Shown here in pieces: positions 61,857 through 64,000 of a stretch of 64,000 nt of DNA. The translations under genes and the position numbers were made by a program. Numbering within the stretch: position 1 is the first letter of the stretch; every line of letters begins with the position of its first letter. Under the pieces are notes generated by a model. The model saw only the letters and a program-made list of their open reading frames with translations, was not told the DNA's origin and did not search any database. Origin of the DNA: Peribacillus asahii. Lineage in GTDB: Bacteria; Bacillota; Bacilli; Bacillales; DSM-1321. Where the stretch lies: contig NZ_CP026095.1 of NCBI RefSeq assembly GCF_004006295.1, positions 3,024,001 to 3,088,000 on the forward strand. The letters are read 5' to 3'.

Positions 61857-61893
61857 AGCGTTCATCAAGTAACAATTGTACTTAATGAACGCT
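61857..61893. terminator. Terminator between LysR and the oxidase operon
   Basis: AGCGTTCAT ... ATGAACGCT with additional AAGT/ACTT pairing, then TCTTTC. Serves LysR (+) and possibly the oxidase operon (-). Confidence 0.7.
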
Positions 61894-61971
61894 TCTTTCA
61901 TACTATATTTTTCAAAATCCAACTTCTCTTTTCCCGCTGTGGCAAATAGAGGTCCCCTTCGATACATCCGA

Positions 61972-62259
61972 TCAGTATTTCCAACCCCAAAGCATACATA
62001 ATAGTGTACCGAAAATCGTCACTAAGGCAATAAGTAAGGCGTAATATATATTCGCGAAAATAGATTTGCTATCATCTGTTTCACGAGCATGCATAAACAC
62101 AACGAGTTGAACAGATGCTTGTATAAATGCTGTCACGATAAAAATCGTCATGCCTATCGTTCTCGACATATTGAAGAAATAAACTAGAAGGGCCGCTGCC
62201 GTCAAGACCAGTGACAATATAAAGCCCCATACCTGTTTGGCTGGAAATAATTCTCTCAT
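61972..62259 (-). CDS. qoxD: Quinol oxidase subunit IV
   Basis: 95 aa, three transmembrane helices (FILSLVLTAAALLVYF, MTIFIVTAFIQASVQLVVFMH, YYALLIALVTIFGTLLCMLW), typical of CyoD/QoxD subunits. It overlaps qoxC by 4 bases (ATGA). Shorter than B. subtilis QoxD but within the family range. Confidence 0.88.
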   Translation of the reverse strand: MRELFPAKQVWGFILSLVLTAAALLVYFFNMSRTIGMTIFIVTAFIQASVQLVVFMHARETDDSKSIFANIYYALLIALVTIFGTLLCMLWGWKY

Positions 62260-62858
62260 ACTCGTGTCATCCCTTCCAAGTAGATAAAGGTAAAAATAAA
62301 AATCCAGACAACATCCAGGAAATGCCAGTAAAGAGAGAAAATAAATGATTTATTGGCCGTCTCAGGCGTTAACCCGCGCTTTGCCACCTGGATGATAATA
62401 AATAATCCCCAGAAAAATCCTAGTGTAACGTGAGCCCCATGCGTTCCTAATGTTGTAAAGAGCATCGATGTAAAGGCACTAGTTTGCAGGGTAGCTCCTT
62501 CGTGATAATAAACAATGAACTCATCAATTTCAAAGCCTAAAAATCCTAGTCCAAGGAGAAGGGTAATGGCAAAGAACGTTAACATAGCCTTCTTGTTTCC
62601 AAGTCGCATAGCATGAATGCCGAGTCCAATGACAAAGCTACTTGTTAAGAGCAAGAAAGTTTCCATAAGTACGGGGAAGATTTCAAAAATTTCTACCCCG
62701 GTAGGACCGTCACCTGTACGGTCCACTAATGTGAAATAAGATGTAAAAAGTGTTCCAAAGAGCATAATTTCAGCACCAAGAAAAATCCAGAAGCCTAAAA
62801 TATTCAAACGATTTTGTTCCGTACTATATTCAAGAGGCTGCGAGTGATCTACTTTCAT
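62256..62858 (-). CDS. qoxC: Quinol oxidase subunit III
   Basis: 200 aa with five membrane helices: LNILGFWIFLGAEIMLFGTLFTSYF near 18, LLLTSSFVIGLGIHAM near 70 and THGAHVTLGFFWGLFII near 138. Overlaps qoxB (ATGA) and qoxD by 4 bases each, so the three genes are one operon. Confidence 0.9.
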   Translation of the reverse strand: MKVDHSQPLEYSTEQNRLNILGFWIFLGAEIMLFGTLFTSYFTLVDRTGDGPTGVEIFEIFPVLMETFLLLTSSFVIGLGIHAMRLGNKKAMLTFFAITLLLGLGFLGFEIDEFIVYYHEGATLQTSAFTSMLFTTLGTHGAHVTLGFFWGLFIIIQVAKRGLTPETANKSFIFSLYWHFLDVVWIFIFTFIYLEGMTRV

Positions 62859-64000
62859 TTATGATTACCTCCCATTTTCACTTCTGTTTCTTTAATTTCT
62901 TCTACAGAAATATAATGTCCATGATCAATCTCAAATGAACGATGGGCCATACAAACAAAGATACCGATTAACGAAATAACTGCCAGAATCCACATACTGA
63001 ATACTAACGCAAATCCAAACACAAAGAAGATAGCAGACATGATAAACGGTACGCCACTATTATTAGGCATATGAATTTTCTTATAGTCACCTTTGAATAA
63101 TTCATGTCCTTTGTATTTAGCATCCCAAAATGGTTCCCTTGAATCCACTTGCGGAATAATAGCAAAGTTATACTCAGGTACTGGATTATGAGTAGCCCAT
63201 TCAAGAGAACGTGCATCCCATGGATCACCGCCAACATGTCTTGGAGCATGACGAATGCTGTAGTAAATGGTATACACGATTAATACAAAGCTGATGGCCA
63301 TAAAAGCCGCCCCTATAAAGGAAACAAAATTTAATGGTCCATATCCAGTTGCTTCAGAATACGTATACATCCGACGTGCTTGTCCATCTAAACCAGTGAT
63401 ATACATAGGGAAGAAAGCTAAGGAAAAACCAATAGTTTGAAACCAAAACGCCCATTTCCCAATCCTTTCATTTAACATAAAACCAAAAATTTTCGGCCAG
63501 TAGTAAGTGCTGCCAGCAAGCACGGCAAATGCTACACCTGGAATGATGACATTATGGAAGTGAGCTACTAAAAACATTGTATTATGGTATTGATAATCCG
63601 CTGCCGACATCGCAAGCATAACCCCAGTCACTCCACCGATTGTAAAAAGTGGGATGAAAGCGATTGAATAAAGCATAGGCACGGTAAACCTAATTCGTCC
63701 TTTCCACATCGTGAACAACCAGTTAAAAATCTTAATACCGGTTGGAATAGCAATAACCATCGTTGTGATGGAGAAAATACTATTAACATATGCCGTTTGG
63801 CCCATTGTGAAAAAGTGATGAGTCCAAACAAAAAATGAATAGAGAGAGATTACAACCATTGAGATAACCATGGATTTGTAGCCATATATGTTGCGTCGCG
63901 AAAAAGTTGGGATAATCTCACTGAAAATACCGAATGCAGGAAGTATTAGGATATATACTTCAGGATGACCCCAAACCCAGAATAGGTTCGCCCATAACAT
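62855..64000 (-). CDS. qoxB: Quinol oxidase subunit I (5' end outside window)
   Basis: 381 C-terminal residues are visible; the first base of the window edge lies inside the gene. CuB ligands H12 in WGHPEVYIL with Y16, and H61-H62 in WTHHFFTMG; heme ligands in HFH (H147, H149). The C-terminal HMPNNSGVPF and SFEIDHGHYISVEEIKETE resemble Bacillus QoxB. It pumps protons while reducing O2 with quinol electrons. Heme a or o type cannot be told. Confidence 0.92.
   Translation of the reverse strand: MLWANLFWVWGHPEVYILILPAFGIFSEIIPTFSRRNIYGYKSMVISMVVISLYSFFVWTHHFFTMGQTAYVNSIFSITTMVIAIPTGIKIFNWLFTMWKGRIRFTVPMLYSIAFIPLFTIGGVTGVMLAMSAADYQYHNTMFLVAHFHNVIIPGVAFAVLAGSTYYWPKIFGFMLNERIGKWAFWFQTIGFSLAFFPMYITGLDGQARRMYTYSEATGYGPLNFVSFIGAAFMAISFVLIVYTIYYSIRHAPRHVGGDPWDARSLEWATHNPVPEYNFAIIPQVDSREPFWDAKYKGHELFKGDYKKIHMPNNSGVPFIMSAIFFVFGFALVFSMWILAVISLIGIFVCMAHRSFEIDHGHYISVEEIKETEVKMGGNHK

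Overview
The window is low-GC Firmicute DNA and almost certainly comes from a Bacillus-type (Bacillaceae) chromosome. Supporting signs are strong AGGAGG ribosome binding sites, TTG/GTG starts, an S-box riboswitch before mtnK, spo0M, a yozD-yodN-yozE block, ctpB, yqhV, a ycsF-ycsG-ycsI-kipI-kipA operon, an aa3/bo-type quinol oxidase operon and an RNase J gene. I name no species.

Layout. 1-15.5 kb is core chromosome: methionine salvage (mtnE, mtnU, riboswitch-mtnK), an LCP-family lipoprotein, ctpB, deoD, an iron-storing encapsulin operon (IMEF cargo, shell, targeted 2Fe-2S ferredoxin) facing a Fur-boxed gene of unknown function, DUF1540, spo0M, yozD/yodN/yozE, a nitrilase, and a ctaG-DUF2243 pair. 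15.5-41.5 kb is an accessory island. It holds an IS66 element, an IS110 element, two identical IS3-family copies, an IS231-type (IS4 family) composite transposon with passenger genes and an 11-bp target duplication, phage-like fragments (arpU), and small foreign-looking modules: HEPN pair, DUF192, VOC, nitroreductase/HxlR, kinase/deoxyribosyltransferase-like/methyltransferase, two ECF sigma/anti-sigma pairs, SPFH/RHH, PadR/VanZ. 41.5-64 kb returns to core functions: RNase J, yqhV, LysR, AlkD, KipR-like IclR, FbpA-like protein, the 5-oxoprolinase (pxpABC) operon, EamA and aromatic-acid exporter-like membrane proteins, a LysR/MFS divergent pair, and qoxB-C-D running off the right edge.

Most notable. 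Two overlapping repeat systems pervade the island. The first is a set of Tn7-like transposon ends: a terminal TGT, five more bases, then 19-bp sites resembling Tn7 TnsB sites, spaced about 67 and 55 bp at left ends and 20 bp at right ends. One element (18033-18888, 856 bp) is complete, with TGT/ACA termini, five sites, a 5-bp ATTAT duplication and a single small membrane-protein gene as cargo, but no transposase. Other left ends lie at 21933 and 27949, and right ends at about 29594, 31717 and 41498. The second is a family of roughly 30-70 bp imperfect palindromes centred on GCCC that separates the small gene modules like cassette boundaries. Both IS3 copies sit inside copies of it, and the IS231-type composite sits beside one.

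How the genes work together. The encapsulin operon and neighbouring Fur-regulated gene form an iron-handling locus. The kip/pxp genes salvage 5-oxoproline and probably answer to the IclR regulator downstream. The small island modules look like independently acquired cargo.
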